In this document: positions 27,928 through 37,268 of the stretch, piece after piece
Numbering within the stretch: position 1 is the stretch's first letter
Layout of the letters: every line of letters begins with the position of its first letter
Source: Arenibacter arenosicollis
GTDB taxonomy: Bacteria; Bacteroidota; Bacteroidia; Flavobacteriales; Flavobacteriaceae
Reading direction: 5' to 3'
Length of the DNA: 64,000 nt
Assembly (NCBI RefSeq): GCF_014397245.1
Contig: NZ_JACLHY010000012.1
Location: 83,386 to 147,385 of the forward strand
The notes under the pieces: generated by a model
Database searches by the model: none
Seen by the model: the letters and a program-made list of their open reading frames with translations, nothing else
What the model was told of the DNA's origin: nothing
Made by a program: the position numbers and the translations under genes

Positions 27928-28248
27928 ATGAAGAAATTAAAACAACGTTGGGGAGTAAGCTCTAATTTGCAGCTAACGATAATTTTTATAGTATTCTCCA
28001 TTACAGGTTCATCGGCAGTTTATGCTGCCAAACCCTTTCTTAATTGGTTAGGATTGAATAGGGACAACTTTTCTCCCGATTTTATTTGGGGCGGTCTAAT
28101 TTATTTATTCTTTCGGATTTTATTGATTTTCCCCATATATCAATTCCTATTGGTTATATACGGGTGGTTATTTGGCCAATTCAAATTCTTTTGGGAATTT
28201 GAAAAAAAGATGTTAAGCCGTTTGGGATTGGGCTTCATGCTTAAATAA
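27928..28248 (+). CDS. Small membrane protein, DUF6787-like
   Basis: A 106-residue protein with two long hydrophobic stretches (LQLTIIFIVFSITGSSAVYAA and LIYLFFRILLIFPIYQFLLVIYGWLFG), the first ending in the conserved GSSAVYAAKPFLNWLGL. It carries a basic N-terminus and ends in FFWEFEKKMLSRLG. I recall this as DUF6787, found only in Bacteroidota; the DUF number is uncertain. It has its own promoter and may be co-transcribed with the small protein 51 bp downstream. Function unknown. Confidence 0.7.
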   Translation: MKKLKQRWGVSSNLQLTIIFIVFSITGSSAVYAAKPFLNWLGLNRDNFSPDFIWGGLIYLFFRILLIFPIYQFLLVIYGWLFGQFKFFWEFEKKMLSRLGLGFMLK

Positions 28249-28299
28249 ATTATATTTTTCTTAACAAACATTTTGCTGGCATACCACTAGATTTGAAGA

Positions 28300-28632
28300 G
28301 TGAAGATAAATTTAAGAAATATCCTATTTTCTTTTATTGCTGCCCTCTTGGTCGGTTTAATATTACTTCCTTCAGTAATAAAATTGAATCATGCCATCTT
28401 TGAGCACCATACCTTTATTTGTAAAGAAAAAGGTAAGCTACATATACATGAGGTAGAATTGGATTGCGATTATCATAAATTCAACATCACACCCTATTAT
28501 ACTTATCTACAACAAGAATTCAGAACATTTTCAGAAATACCTAAATCAAAAAAAATTGTAAACTTTTATAATTTTTTAAGCAAGTATCAAAAGCTACATT
28601 TCTCAAGAAGGGGACCTCCATCGGCCATCTAA
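28300..28632 (+). CDS. Small His/Cys-containing membrane-anchored protein
   Basis: A 110-residue protein read from GTG at 28300 (no ATG fits). One N-terminal helix (ILFSFIAALLVGLILLPSVI) is followed by an exported domain with the potential metal-ligand pattern HAIFEHHTFICKEKGKLHIH, then EVELDCDYHKF: two Cys and six His within 35 residues. The rest is a polar tail (FLSKYQKLHFSRRGPPSAI). Proteins of this type typically precede a TonB-dependent receptor in Flavobacteria (recollection), and here the next gene is such a receptor with a His-rich loop. A metal-binding or metal-sensing partner is inferred, not shown. Confidence 0.7.
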   Translation: MKINLRNILFSFIAALLVGLILLPSVIKLNHAIFEHHTFICKEKGKLHIHEVELDCDYHKFNITPYYTYLQQEFRTFSEIPKSKKIVNFYNFLSKYQKLHFSRRGPPSAI

Positions 28633-28871
28633 TACTTTTTTACGCGACTTATATATTCATGGACATACACATTGTGTGCCCATAAAACTCTATAGCAATA
28701 AAGAGGTGGCCCATTACATAAATAGATGTTGATACGCCGTATTACATCATAAGCTATAGGAATTTGTAGGTTTTAAAGCCTTACCATATAAGTACATCAA
28801 GCAATTTTAAACAATACTTTGGAGGTGAATTGCCATCAGGCAGTTCCCGCCTTTATCTATAAAAAAATTAA

Positions 28872-31154
28872 ATGAGAAATGTAATTCTGTCAATGCTCTG
28901 CATTTTGACATATATATCAGTAAATTCCCAAAATACCCTATCGGGGAAAATAATTAATAAAGAGAACCAAGAAGGCTTAGAACAGGTCACCATATATTTT
29001 CCTCAAATGGAAAAGGGTGGTATTACCAATAGTGATGGGGAATACAAAATTGAAGCTTTGCCAACGGGGACCTATAAAATAGTGGCCTCTTATATCGGAT
29101 TTTTAACTTTTTCTGGCAATATCACAATAGAAAAAGGTAGCAATACCCTGGATATTTCATTGCTTCCAAGTGCCATTGAAATGGAAGAAGTAATTGTATC
29201 CACCCCATTCCACAAATTGCAACGTGAAAACGTTATGAAGGTAGAGTTTGCAAAGCTATCATCCCTTAAGACCCAGGGAGCCCCTACCCTTGTGGAAGGT
29301 ATAGGATCCATTCCCGGGGTGGATGTAGTTTCTACCGGTGTGGGAATAGGGAAACCAGTAATCAGAGGGCTTACTTCCAACCGTGTTTTGGTGTACACCC
29401 AGGGTATTAGGCTAGAAAACCAGCAGTTTGGGGCAGAACATGGTCTGGGAGTAAACGAAGCGGGAATAGAAAGTGTTGAAGTAATTAAGGGGCCTGCTTC
29501 ATTATTGTATGGATCTGACGCCATGGGGGGGGTACTTTATCTAAACCCGGAAAAATTTGCCACCCCTAATAGCACGGAGGGAGACATAAACCTTAACTAC
29601 AACAGCAATACTCAAGGTATAAGCAGTGGAGCTGGTATAAGATCTTCAGGAGAAAGATTTAAATACCTTCTGCGATTGGCAACCAATAACCATGTGGATT
29701 ATTTAGGAGGAGATGGCAATAGGGTTACCAATTCCAGATTTAACGAAAAAGATTTAAAAGCGGGATTGGGTTACCAGGCAACCTCCTTTAAAAGTGAATT
29801 TAGGTATAATTACAATCAATCCAATTTAGGGATTCCCGAAGAGGTAGGATTACAGACCACCTCCAGAACACCCGATTTACCTTATCAAAAATTGGACAAC
29901 CATATTTTGAGTTCCAATACAAAAATATTCTTCAACAACTCTAACTTGGTCATCACCTTGGGTTATATTGGAAATAATCGTAAGGAGTTTGAGGACCACC
30001 ATCATCATGAGGAAGGTGAAGAAGACCATGAACCCCATGAAGAAGAAGAAGAAGAAGAAGGCCATGAGGAAGCAGCTTTGGACATGAGCCTCAACACCTT
30101 TAATTATAATGTGCTGTACCACTTCCCTGAATGGAATAGGTTTGAAACCGTAGTAGGTATACAAGGCATTCATCAAACCAATAGAAATTTTGGGGAAGAA
30201 ATTTTAATTCCTGATGCAACTACCCAAGATATAGGATTTTTGGGAACCACACATTTTCACCTTGACCAAAACAACGATTTTCAAGTGGGACTGCGCTATG
30301 ACCATAGGCAAATAGATGGTAAGGCCTACGGTATTAGCGGGGATGAAGGATATATTGCCCCTTTAAAACGAAATTTTAATAGCTTTAATGGCGCAGTGGG
30401 ATATAAGAACAATATTTCAGAGCAATTCACGGGTAGAATCAATATTGCTACAGGTTTCCGGGCTCCCAATTTGGCAGAACTAACTTCCTATGGTAGCCAT
30501 GAGGGCACCAACAGGTTTGAAATAGGAAATTCAGACCTCAAGAACGAACAAAACCTTCAAATTGATCTGGCTTTGGAATTTCAAAATGAACATTATGAAT
30601 TTTTTCTAAATGGTTTTCGCAACAGTATAAAGGATTATATCTTCATAGCACCCAGTGGAACCTTTATGGATGAAACTCCTGTTTACAACTATCTACAACA
30701 AGATGCCACACTTTACGGAGGGGAAATTGGATTTCATTTACACCCCCATCCGTATGATTGGCTGCATATAGAAAGTAGTTACCAAACGGTCTTCGGTGAA
30801 TTGCAGACCGGTGATGCCTTACCTTTGATACCCGCCAATAAATTGACCAATACTTTGAGGGTAGAGTTTAACAATGCTAAGGGATGGTGGCTTAGATCCA
30901 ATGCATTTGTTTCCTTGAATACTAACTTTAAGCAGGGAAAAGTAAGCACTTTTGAAACAGTAACCCCTGGATACTCTCTTTTAAATGCCGGCTTAGGGGG
31001 GGACATTCAATTTTTGAAAAAATCTATGAATATCAACATTAGTGCCAACAACCTTTTGGATAAAAAATACATTGCCCATCTGTCCCGTCTAAAAAGTGAT
31101 GATATTTTTAATATGGGAAGATCGGTTGTTGTAGGTCTAAACATTCTATTGTAA
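28872..31154 (+). CDS. TonB-dependent receptor with His/Glu-rich loop, candidate zinc/metal receptor
   Basis: A 760-residue outer-membrane receptor: signal peptide to about residue 20 (SVNSQ), carboxypeptidase-regulatory domain about 21-105 (LSGKIINKENQEGLEQVTIYF), plug about 110-225 (VIRGLTSNRVLVYTQGIRLENQ, IESVEVIKGPASLLYGSDAM), barrel to the end. An extracellular loop at about residues 374-400 is extraordinarily rich in His and Glu (EDHHHHEEGEEDHEPHEEE, then more Glu and GHEE). ZnuD of Neisseria and similar zinc receptors carry His-rich loops, so zinc, or another transition metal, is the probable cargo. The small His/Cys protein upstream supports this. No Zur box was recognised. Confidence 0.9.
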   Translation: MRNVILSMLCILTYISVNSQNTLSGKIINKENQEGLEQVTIYFPQMEKGGITNSDGEYKIEALPTGTYKIVASYIGFLTFSGNITIEKGSNTLDISLLPSAIEMEEVIVSTPFHKLQRENVMKVEFAKLSSLKTQGAPTLVEGIGSIPGVDVVSTGVGIGKPVIRGLTSNRVLVYTQGIRLENQQFGAEHGLGVNEAGIESVEVIKGPASLLYGSDAMGGVLYLNPEKFATPNSTEGDINLNYNSNTQGISSGAGIRSSGERFKYLLRLATNNHVDYLGGDGNRVTNSRFNEKDLKAGLGYQATSFKSEFRYNYNQSNLGIPEEVGLQTTSRTPDLPYQKLDNHILSSNTKIFFNNSNLVITLGYIGNNRKEFEDHHHHEEGEEDHEPHEEEEEEEGHEEAALDMSLNTFNYNVLYHFPEWNRFETVVGIQGIHQTNRNFGEEILIPDATTQDIGFLGTTHFHLDQNNDFQVGLRYDHRQIDGKAYGISGDEGYIAPLKRNFNSFNGAVGYKNNISEQFTGRINIATGFRAPNLAELTSYGSHEGTNRFEIGNSDLKNEQNLQIDLALEFQNEHYEFFLNGFRNSIKDYIFIAPSGTFMDETPVYNYLQQDATLYGGEIGFHLHPHPYDWLHIESSYQTVFGELQTGDALPLIPANKLTNTLRVEFNNAKGWWLRSNAFVSLNTNFKQGKVSTFETVTPGYSLLNAGLGGDIQFLKKSMNINISANNLLDKKYIAHLSRLKSDDIFNMGRSVVVGLNILL

Positions 31155-31220
31155 AAGACGTTTGCCAAAGTGGAGTCTTTATTTTAAATTGGGCACAACG
31201 ATTATTCCAATTATAGATAT

Positions 31221-31252
31221 ACCTACGGCTTAGACCTTTTTAGGCCGTAGGT
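31221..31252. other. Inverted repeat overlapping a stop codon
   Basis: ACCTACGGC (31221-31229) pairs with GCCGTAGGT (31244-31252). The TAG stop of the minus-strand hydroxylase gene lies in the left arm. It separates convergent genes and may work as a terminator, but lacks a clear T-run. Confidence 0.45.
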
Positions 31253-32098
31253 TATTTGTTTCCAAAAAGATTTCGGAATCTTTTCATCTCCTTTAAAGCC
31301 TAATTCAATGGTACCACTGTCCTCCGGGATATAGTTGGTTTTAAAAATATAATCCCATAGACTAAGGCTTATGCCAAAATTTACGCCGTATTTCCCATCC
31401 GGCAAATCGTGCGCGTGATGATAAAGGTGCATTACAGGATTGTTTAAAAGATATTTTAAGGGGCCCCAAGTAATTTTTATGTTGGCATGGTTAAAATGAC
31501 CAATGGCTATCGCGAAAAAATGGACTACATAAGCTTGTTCCGGCTCAAAGCCCCCAAGAATCATTACCCCAAAAGTTTTTAAAGGTTTGTACAAAACGTT
31601 TTCCATCCAATGATATCTTAAGTGAGCGGCAAAACCCATCTCCTTAACACTGTGGTGTATTTGATGAAATTTCCATAAAAACCTATATCTATGAAGTAAA
31701 ATATGGGTAAACCATTGGACAAAATCCAAAACTAAAAAGAAGATCAATAATTGCACCCAGGAAGGAAATTGTGACATATCCAATATGGCCAAGCTACTTT
31801 GCTTAATCCCCAAATCCCCAAATAGTAATCCCAATAACTTATAGAAGCCGCTTATTGCAATGGCAAAAAGGAAAAAATTAAAGAACATATAAAAACCGTC
31901 CAGCCAAAAATCCCTTCTAAAAATAGATTGCTCTTTACGCCAAGGAAAGAAAATTTCCAACATCCAAACCACTAGGGAAATAAATATCAAACCCCAAAAA
32001 TAATTGGTATACCAGGGTACTTCGAATACAATGGACTTCCATGTCCAATTCACAGTTCCTATAAACGCATTAATGAAAGCTTCAAAATATTTTCCCAA
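31223..32098 (-). CDS. Fatty-acid hydroxylase / sterol desaturase superfamily membrane protein
   Basis: A 291-residue membrane protein with four or five hydrophobic segments and the eight-histidine di-iron signature of the family: HILLH, then HQIHH, then HFNH and HLYHHAHD. Enzymes of this group use O2 and a di-iron centre to hydroxylate or desaturate lipid tails. The substrate is not predictable; bacteria of this group make hydroxylated lipids and carotenoids. It follows the cytochrome gene by 33 bp on the same strand, so it could be co-transcribed with the sulfite-oxidase-like genes. Confidence 0.85.
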   Translation of the reverse strand: MGKYFEAFINAFIGTVNWTWKSIVFEVPWYTNYFWGLIFISLVVWMLEIFFPWRKEQSIFRRDFWLDGFYMFFNFFLFAIAISGFYKLLGLLFGDLGIKQSSLAILDMSQFPSWVQLLIFFLVLDFVQWFTHILLHRYRFLWKFHQIHHSVKEMGFAAHLRYHWMENVLYKPLKTFGVMILGGFEPEQAYVVHFFAIAIGHFNHANIKITWGPLKYLLNNPVMHLYHHAHDLPDGKYGVNFGISLSLWDYIFKTNYIPEDSGTIELGFKGDEKIPKSFWKQITYGLKRSKP

Positions 32099-32131
32099 GA
32101 TTTATTTCCTTTACATTGACCCACTACCCTA

Positions 32132-32614
32132 TTACTCTTTTAATGGATACCATTCTATATTAGTCAGTGCTTCTCTTCTTCCCTTACTCGTTGGAGGATA
32201 ATTAGTTACCAAATAATTTATAATAACCTTCTCGTTATCTCCCAAATCCCATAAGTTCTGAGTTTTTTGCATCCAGCGTATGGTCTCTGTCCATCGCTCT
32301 TCATTCATTCTGTTCTGTATCACCAATTGGGCGGAATGACAATTGGTACAATTATTAACCACGGTCATTAAACCTTCTCCGTCCTTAAATCCAGTTCTTA
32401 AATGAATGCCATTTTCGATCTTATCCCAATCTTCATCTTCGGTGGATACTCCAATTACTTCAGAATTGGGTTCATCTCCCTTAAGTGTAAAAGCAGATGG
32501 ATCCATCATGTAGATAATGCCCAAAACCCCAATAAGCATAACCATGACGAAGGAAACCACTAAAACGCTATAAAAGGACTTGACCTGCTTTCTAAAATTA
32601 TCCTGTTTGTTCAT
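32132..32614 (-). CDS. Membrane-anchored monohaem cytochrome c, probable partner of the sulfite oxidase
   Basis: A 160-residue protein with a single N-terminal membrane helix (VLVVSFVMVMLIGVLGIIYM) and one haem-binding site, CTNCH at residues 89-93. A Met in TIRWMQKTQ could be the second axial ligand. The gene starts directly after the stop of the molybdoenzyme gene (TAAATG, no spacer), so the two are translationally coupled. The arrangement mirrors SorA/SorB sulfite dehydrogenases, in which the cytochrome takes electrons from the molybdenum centre. This role is inference from context. Confidence 0.88.
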   Translation of the reverse strand: MNKQDNFRKQVKSFYSVLVVSFVMVMLIGVLGIIYMMDPSAFTLKGDEPNSEVIGVSTEDEDWDKIENGIHLRTGFKDGEGLMTVVNNCTNCHSAQLVIQNRMNEERWTETIRWMQKTQNLWDLGDNEKVIINYLVTNYPPTSKGRREALTNIEWYPLKE

Positions 32615-33835
32615 TTAACTAACTTTTACAGCAATTCTATGGCATGCATTATTCAGGTAACCTTTGGGGTTCCATCCCGGCAACAACATAGGCTGACTAA
32701 CTCCTTTAGAATCTATAGCTCTTGCCCAAACCTCATAATACCCCGTTTTAGGAAAATCTATACTAGCTTTGAAATGCTGCCATGCCAACCTATTTATAGG
32801 CTTTTCCAATGTACAATCGGACCAAGTAGCCCCAAAATCGATCGAATAGGAGACTTTGGCAACTTCCAATTCCCCTGCCCAAGCATGACCTCTAATATTA
32901 AGTTTTTTACCTTTTGGAATCATCGCTCCTGATTTGGGGTAGGTAATCAAAGATTTTATGGGCATGGACTCTATAATACACATGTCCTCCTCCTTAACAT
33001 CTTCTCCTGGTGCCACAGGGTGACAAGGAACTTTATAGGACGTACCTGTCATTTTTTCTCCATCGTGTACTATATTGCGTATACTGATCCTATTTACCCA
33101 TTTTCCGGAAGTAGATGCCGGCCATCCGCCACATACCAAACGCAATGGATATCCATGCACCAGGGGAATATCCTCTCCGTTCATTTTAAAAGCCAACAAT
33201 GTTTCGTCCTGCAAAGCTTTAGACATAGGTACACCCCTGGAAATAGGCTCTTTTTTAGGATCCCTACTTAAGTGTTGGTCTGCAGCATGATAGCCAATAT
33301 ATAAGGCATTATCCTTTATTCCAACCTCTTTCAATACATCCTTTAAACGCACCCCTGTCCACGAAGCACATCCTACGGCCCCAATAGTCCATTGGTTCCC
33401 TTTCGCTGGCGGATCAAATTCGCTCCTACCATTTCCTCCACATTCTACGGTAAGTTGATAGGTATGGTGAGTGAATTTTGATTTTAGTTCTTCCAAGGTA
33501 AAAGTTTTCTTTTCTTTTACCGATTCCCCGTCAAAGGAAATTGTCCACTCCTTTACATTGATATTTTCCGGTACCAACCCATTGTTTCGGATAAACATAT
33601 ATTTATTAGGTGTTATCCTGTCGTCCAATAAATGGGCCACGGCCTCCATATTCCACGGTTGGCTATTGAGAACTACCATTTCCTTATCCTTATTGAACAT
33701 TTGAAATGGGTCTGGGTCCTGAAGCCCCAATAAGGTATAGTTTTCTGGTATTTTAGATCCAAAAACAATTTCCATACCCAATATTCCAGCCAAAGAACCC
33801 AAGGTGGTTTTTTTGACAAAATTTCTTCTTTCCAT
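32615..33835 (-). CDS. Sulfite oxidase-like molybdopterin enzyme, Tat-exported
   Basis: A 406-residue protein with a twin-arginine signal (MERRNFVKKTTLGSLAGIL), so it is exported folded. The molybdopterin domain includes the Mo-ligating cysteine C132 in TVECGGNGRSEF, GAVGCASWTGVRLKDVL and HGYPLRLVCGGWPA. The C-terminal dimerisation (Mo-co_dimer) domain runs from about 285, with VSYSIDFGATWSDC and YEVWARAIDSKG. The expected reaction is sulfite to sulfate in the periplasm, passing electrons to the cytochrome c encoded next. Substrate is not certain: related enzymes include YedY-type reductases, but the dimerisation domain argues for sulfite oxidase. Confidence 0.9.
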   Translation of the reverse strand: MERRNFVKKTTLGSLAGILGMEIVFGSKIPENYTLLGLQDPDPFQMFNKDKEMVVLNSQPWNMEAVAHLLDDRITPNKYMFIRNNGLVPENINVKEWTISFDGESVKEKKTFTLEELKSKFTHHTYQLTVECGGNGRSEFDPPAKGNQWTIGAVGCASWTGVRLKDVLKEVGIKDNALYIGYHAADQHLSRDPKKEPISRGVPMSKALQDETLLAFKMNGEDIPLVHGYPLRLVCGGWPASTSGKWVNRISIRNIVHDGEKMTGTSYKVPCHPVAPGEDVKEEDMCIIESMPIKSLITYPKSGAMIPKGKKLNIRGHAWAGELEVAKVSYSIDFGATWSDCTLEKPINRLAWQHFKASIDFPKTGYYEVWARAIDSKGVSQPMLLPGWNPKGYLNNACHRIAVKVS

Positions 33836-33953
33836 TTAAATTAAATTGTAATAGAAGATAAATCTAAGAAAGATATCGGAAATTGTTCGTAACAATAGTT
33901 ACTAAATAAATTTAGATCGGCCTATCGCATTCTATTAAAGCCAGATAGTCCAA

Positions 33954-34256
33954 TTACTTGATCGATATAAATTTTTCTTTTTTAAAGGACTTGAAAATAT
34001 AAGTGTAAAACCACATTATAGTAAAGGTTGGGACAATGTCCAGACCGGGCAACATTTCTTCTACAAAGGTAATTACACCTGCAGCACGTCCTATCTTTCC
34101 CTTGTATAATTTGGTCATTAGCCATCCGGCCACTGGTGCCCATATAATATCTGAAAATTCACCAATACCGGGAATAACGAAAGAAAGCATTCCTATTGCA
34201 TCAAAAAGCAATCCCAAAAATAGGTTCCTAAGTTTATGATCTTTTAATGTGGACAT
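33954..34256 (-). CDS. Small conserved membrane protein
   Basis: A 100-residue protein with two or three hydrophobic segments (FLGLLFDAIGMLSFVIPGIGEF, IIWAPVAGWLMTKLY, DIVPTFTIMWFYTYIF). I do not recognise a named family, although proteins of this look, with the conserved DAIGMLSFVIPGIGE and VEEMLPGLDIVPTFTI motifs, are common in Flavobacteria. It lies 78 bp behind folE on the same strand, so it may share that transcript. Function unknown. Confidence 0.75.
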   Translation of the reverse strand: MSTLKDHKLRNLFLGLLFDAIGMLSFVIPGIGEFSDIIWAPVAGWLMTKLYKGKIGRAAGVITFVEEMLPGLDIVPTFTIMWFYTYIFKSFKKEKFISIK

Positions 34257-34333
34257 GATTAAAATTAATAATTTACAACGACTTTTGAATCAAATAGAAT
34301 GCCAAAACATTGATTCCTTTATCCGGGATTTTA

Positions 34334-34933
34334 TTATGATAATTTTGAACTGATCAATTTTAAAAACTCGTTCCGGGTTTCAATCTTTTCAAACTGACCT
34401 CTAAATCCTGAGGTAGTTGTAACCGAATTTTGCTTTTGCACCCCTCTCATCATCATACACATATGGGAGGCCTCGATGACGACCGCCACACCTTGTGGTT
34501 TTAAGGTATTGTTAATACATTCCAAGATATCATTGGTCAACCTTTCCTGAACCTGTAATCGCCTTGCAAAAACATCGACTACCCTAGGTATTTTGCTCAG
34601 ACCAACAATATGGCCATTGGGAATATAGGCTATATGGGCCTTACCGAAAAAGGGCAACATATGGTGCTCGCACAAAGAATACACTTCAATATCCTTAATA
34701 ATTACCATCTCATCGTAAGACTCCTTAAACATTGCACCCTTGAGAATCTCTACTGCATCCTGTTTATAGCCTTGCGTTAAAAAAAGCATTGCCTTCGCGG
34801 CCCTCTCAGGCGTTTTTACCAATCCGTCCCTAGTAAGGTCCTCTCCAATTTCTTTAATAATCGATGAATATCTGGATTTAACCTCATCGGTAATTTCCAA
34901 ATTATATTCTTCCAAACTTTTATATTGTTTCAT
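34334..34933 (-). CDS. folE: GTP cyclohydrolase I
   Basis: A 199-residue enzyme that opens GTP to dihydroneopterin triphosphate, first step of tetrahydrofolate synthesis. The zinc ligands are C88 and H91 in [21 protein letters not shown], with a third Cys in [15 protein letters not shown]. The [24 protein letters not shown] motif is the family signature, and [13 protein letters not shown] [10 protein letters not shown] opens the catalytic domain. N-terminal 20 residues are poorly conserved, as usual. Type IA (zinc-dependent). Confidence 0.96.
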   Translation of the reverse strand: MKQYKSLEEYNLEITDEVKSRYSSIIKEIGEDLTRDGLVKTPERAAKAMLFLTQGYKQDAVEILKGAMFKESYDEMVIIKDIEVYSLCEHHMLPFFGKAHIAYIPNGHIVGLSKIPRVVDVFARRLQVQERLTNDILECINNTLKPQGVAVVIEASHMCMMMRGVQKQNSVTTTSGFRGQFEKIETRNEFLKLISSKLS

Positions 34934-35209
34934 AAATTCCTTGTACTAAATTTATTTTAAATCGGTTCGTTTTTCCCTACTGTAATAAAAACTAAATTAC
35001 TATTTCCTTTTTATAAAGAGGACTCATTTTGTCGCAATTACAATATAATAATTAACGTATAATTATAAAAAGAATATTAAATCCGAATTAAACCAATAAT
35101 TTATTGGAAGTTAATATCATTATCGGAACCATATGGAAAAGACCTTGACAAGTACAACCATTTTGTATTCTTCTCGTTAATGTTTACTTTCAACCCATAT
35201 TTAAAAACG

Positions 35210-35872
35210 ATGATCAAGGCTACAAATATCACTAAATATTACGGCAAACTCCAGGTACTTAAAGGAGTTGACCTTCACATTCAAAAAGGAGAGGTAGTAT
35301 CCATTGTAGGGCCCTCAGGCGCTGGTAAAACCACCCTTTTACAAATATTGGGTACATTGGACACCCAAAGCAATAAAAATGATAGCACCCTTCTAATAAA
35401 TGAAGAGGACGTAACGAAACTTTCGGACAAGGCAATGGCCAAATTTCGTAATAGTCATATTGGATTTATTTTTCAATTCCATCAATTATTACCGGAGTTT
35501 ACCGCCTTGGAAAATGTATGTATCCCCGCTTTTATAAAAGGGACCAAAAAAGAAAAAGCGGAAACTCGGGCCGCAGAACTTTTGGAGTTCCTGGGACTTT
35601 CACATAGATTACAACATAAACCTAATGAACTTTCAGGTGGAGAGCAACAACGGGTAGCTGTGGCCAGGGCCTTGGTGAATAACCCCTCCGTTATTTTTGC
35701 TGACGAACCCAGTGGTAATTTGGATTCTGAAAGTGCCGATAATCTTCATAAGTTGTTCTTTGATCTCAGGGACAAATTTGGACAAACTTTTGTTATTGTC
35801 ACACATAATGAGGAATTGGCCAATATGGCGGATAGAAAGCTGACCATGGTGGACGGCTCCATAACGCGATGA
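35210..35872 (+). CDS. ABC transporter ATP-binding protein, LolD-like
   Basis: ATG at 35210 ([12 protein letters not shown]) is the family start; the upstream in-frame ATG at 35180 adds ten residues not seen in relatives. The 220-residue ATPase has Walker [13 protein letters not shown]-loop [16 protein letters not shown], signature [15 protein letters not shown] and Walker [12 protein letters not shown]. These are the marks of the MacB/LolD/FtsE group; LolD extracts lipoproteins from the inner membrane. No partner permease lies beside it. Its TGA overlaps the next ATG by four bases. Confidence 0.88.
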   Translation: MIKATNITKYYGKLQVLKGVDLHIQKGEVVSIVGPSGAGKTTLLQILGTLDTQSNKNDSTLLINEEDVTKLSDKAMAKFRNSHIGFIFQFHQLLPEFTALENVCIPAFIKGTKKEKAETRAAELLEFLGLSHRLQHKPNELSGGEQQRVAVARALVNNPSVIFADEPSGNLDSESADNLHKLFFDLRDKFGQTFVIVTHNEELANMADRKLTMVDGSITR

Positions 35873-36432
35873 GAATACTTTATAAAGTATGGAGGTTTAC
35901 AAAGGCTCCGGTCTATATAAGATTGGTCCATATCCATAATGCCTTAAAGCTAAAAATTGTTTCAGCCCTCCTTGCTTGGGGTATAATGTTGAGCCTGGTT
36001 GTTGCCATATTTAATGAATGGTTAATAGGGGTTTTGGGCATTGACCTTGGAGAGCATGCCATTGAGACTTTTCTAGAGAAATATTCAGTCATTTCCTTAT
36101 TTTTTATGGCTGTTGTTCTTGCTCCAATAGTTGAGGAAACGCTTTTTAGAGGCCCGCTGATCTGGTTCAAGAACAAAAAATATTTCAATTACATTCTGTA
36201 CCTCTCCATTTTTTTGTTTGCAGGGGTTCATTTGTCCAATTTTGAAATGTCCAAAGAGATATATTATGTTGCACCGGTTCTAGTGGCTCCTCAGCTTATT
36301 TTAGGTGCGTTTTTAAGTTATGTTCGTGTTAAATTGGGACTAAGGTGGTCTATTTGTCTGCATGCCACATATAATGCCATACTAATTACACCACTACTTC
36401 TTTATAAACTTTTAAATATCCCCTTGGAATGA
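35869..36432 (+). CDS. CPBP-family intramembrane metalloprotease (CAAX-like)
   Basis: A 187-residue membrane protein with four hydrophobic segments. The CPBP motif EETLFRGPL (E-E-x3-R) and the following HLSNFE (H-x3-N/H) supply the catalytic and metal residues of the Abi/CAAX protease family. It overlaps LolD by ATGA and the next gene by ATGA (36429-36432), so three genes are translated together. Substrate unknown; families of this type process or protect membrane peptides. Confidence 0.88.
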   Translation: MRILYKVWRFTKAPVYIRLVHIHNALKLKIVSALLAWGIMLSLVVAIFNEWLIGVLGIDLGEHAIETFLEKYSVISLFFMAVVLAPIVEETLFRGPLIWFKNKKYFNYILYLSIFLFAGVHLSNFEMSKEIYYVAPVLVAPQLILGAFLSYVRVKLGLRWSICLHATYNAILITPLLLYKLLNIPLE

Positions 36433-37193
36433 CACAGCAGGAACTCAAAGAATTTTTGGATGCCAAGGTTGTACAATATAACCGACCCGATTTTTTATCA
36501 ACGGACCCTATCCAAATTCCACATAGATTTACAAAAAAGGAAGACATAGAAATCAGCGGCTTTCTAACCGCTACCATTGCCTGGGGCAACAGAAAAAGCA
36601 TTATAAACAATGCAGAACGAATGATGGAAATGATGGACTCCTCCCCTTTCGACTTTGTAATGAACCATGAGGAGCAAGATCTTGAAAAACTTCATGGCTT
36701 TGTGCATAGAACTTTCAACAGCGAAGACCTCAGTTACTTTATACGTAGTTTGAATAACATTTATAAGCAACATACCGGTCTGGAGGAATTACTCGCACTG
36801 AAAAGTGATTTAACATCACTGCAATCTTCCATCTCACATTTCAAGAGAGTATTCTTTGAACTCGACCATTTATCAAGGACCACAAAACATGTATCCGACC
36901 CTCTTAAAGGATCTGCTGCCAAACGTATAAATATGTTCTTACGGTGGATGGTAAGAGATAATTACACCGGAGTGGATTTTGGCATTTGGAATAAAATTAA
37001 ACCTTCGCAACTGTCGTGTCCCTTGGATGTCCATTCCGGAAATGTTGCACGCAAACTAGGCCTAATCCAACGTAAACAAAATGACGGAAAGGCCTTGGCT
37101 GAACTGGATGCAAATCTTAGAAAATTAGACCCCCAAGACCCAGTAAAGTACGATTTCGCATTATTTGGCTTGGGGGTGTTTGAAAAATTCTAA
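36429..37193 (+). CDS. TIGR02757 family protein
   Basis: A 254-residue soluble protein starting [14 protein letters not shown]. The RPDFLSTDPIQIPHRF and FLTATIAWGNRKSII segments, then HGFVHRTFNSEDL, KRINMFLRWMVRDN and SQLSCPLDVHSGNVARKLGL match my memory of TIGR02757, a Bacteroidota/Chlorobi family distantly related to HhH-GPD DNA glycosylases. The DVHSG motif would hold the equivalent acidic residue. No function is established. Third gene of the overlapping operon. Confidence 0.85.
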   Translation: MTQQELKEFLDAKVVQYNRPDFLSTDPIQIPHRFTKKEDIEISGFLTATIAWGNRKSIINNAERMMEMMDSSPFDFVMNHEEQDLEKLHGFVHRTFNSEDLSYFIRSLNNIYKQHTGLEELLALKSDLTSLQSSISHFKRVFFELDHLSRTTKHVSDPLKGSAAKRINMFLRWMVRDNYTGVDFGIWNKIKPSQLSCPLDVHSGNVARKLGLIQRKQNDGKALAELDANLRKLDPQDPVKYDFALFGLGVFEKF

Positions 37194-37268
37194 TAAATTA
37201 GACCTGAGTCCTGAACTTGCACACCATATAACCTTCTTTAGGGAGATGTGCCTAAATCACGTCCTTTA

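Noticed and set aside
29877..30176. Minus-strand ORF with poly-Phe opposite the His-rich loop
   Set aside because: It is the antisense reading of the His/Glu codons in the TonB receptor gene. Its Phe run simply mirrors GAA/GAG and CAT codons.
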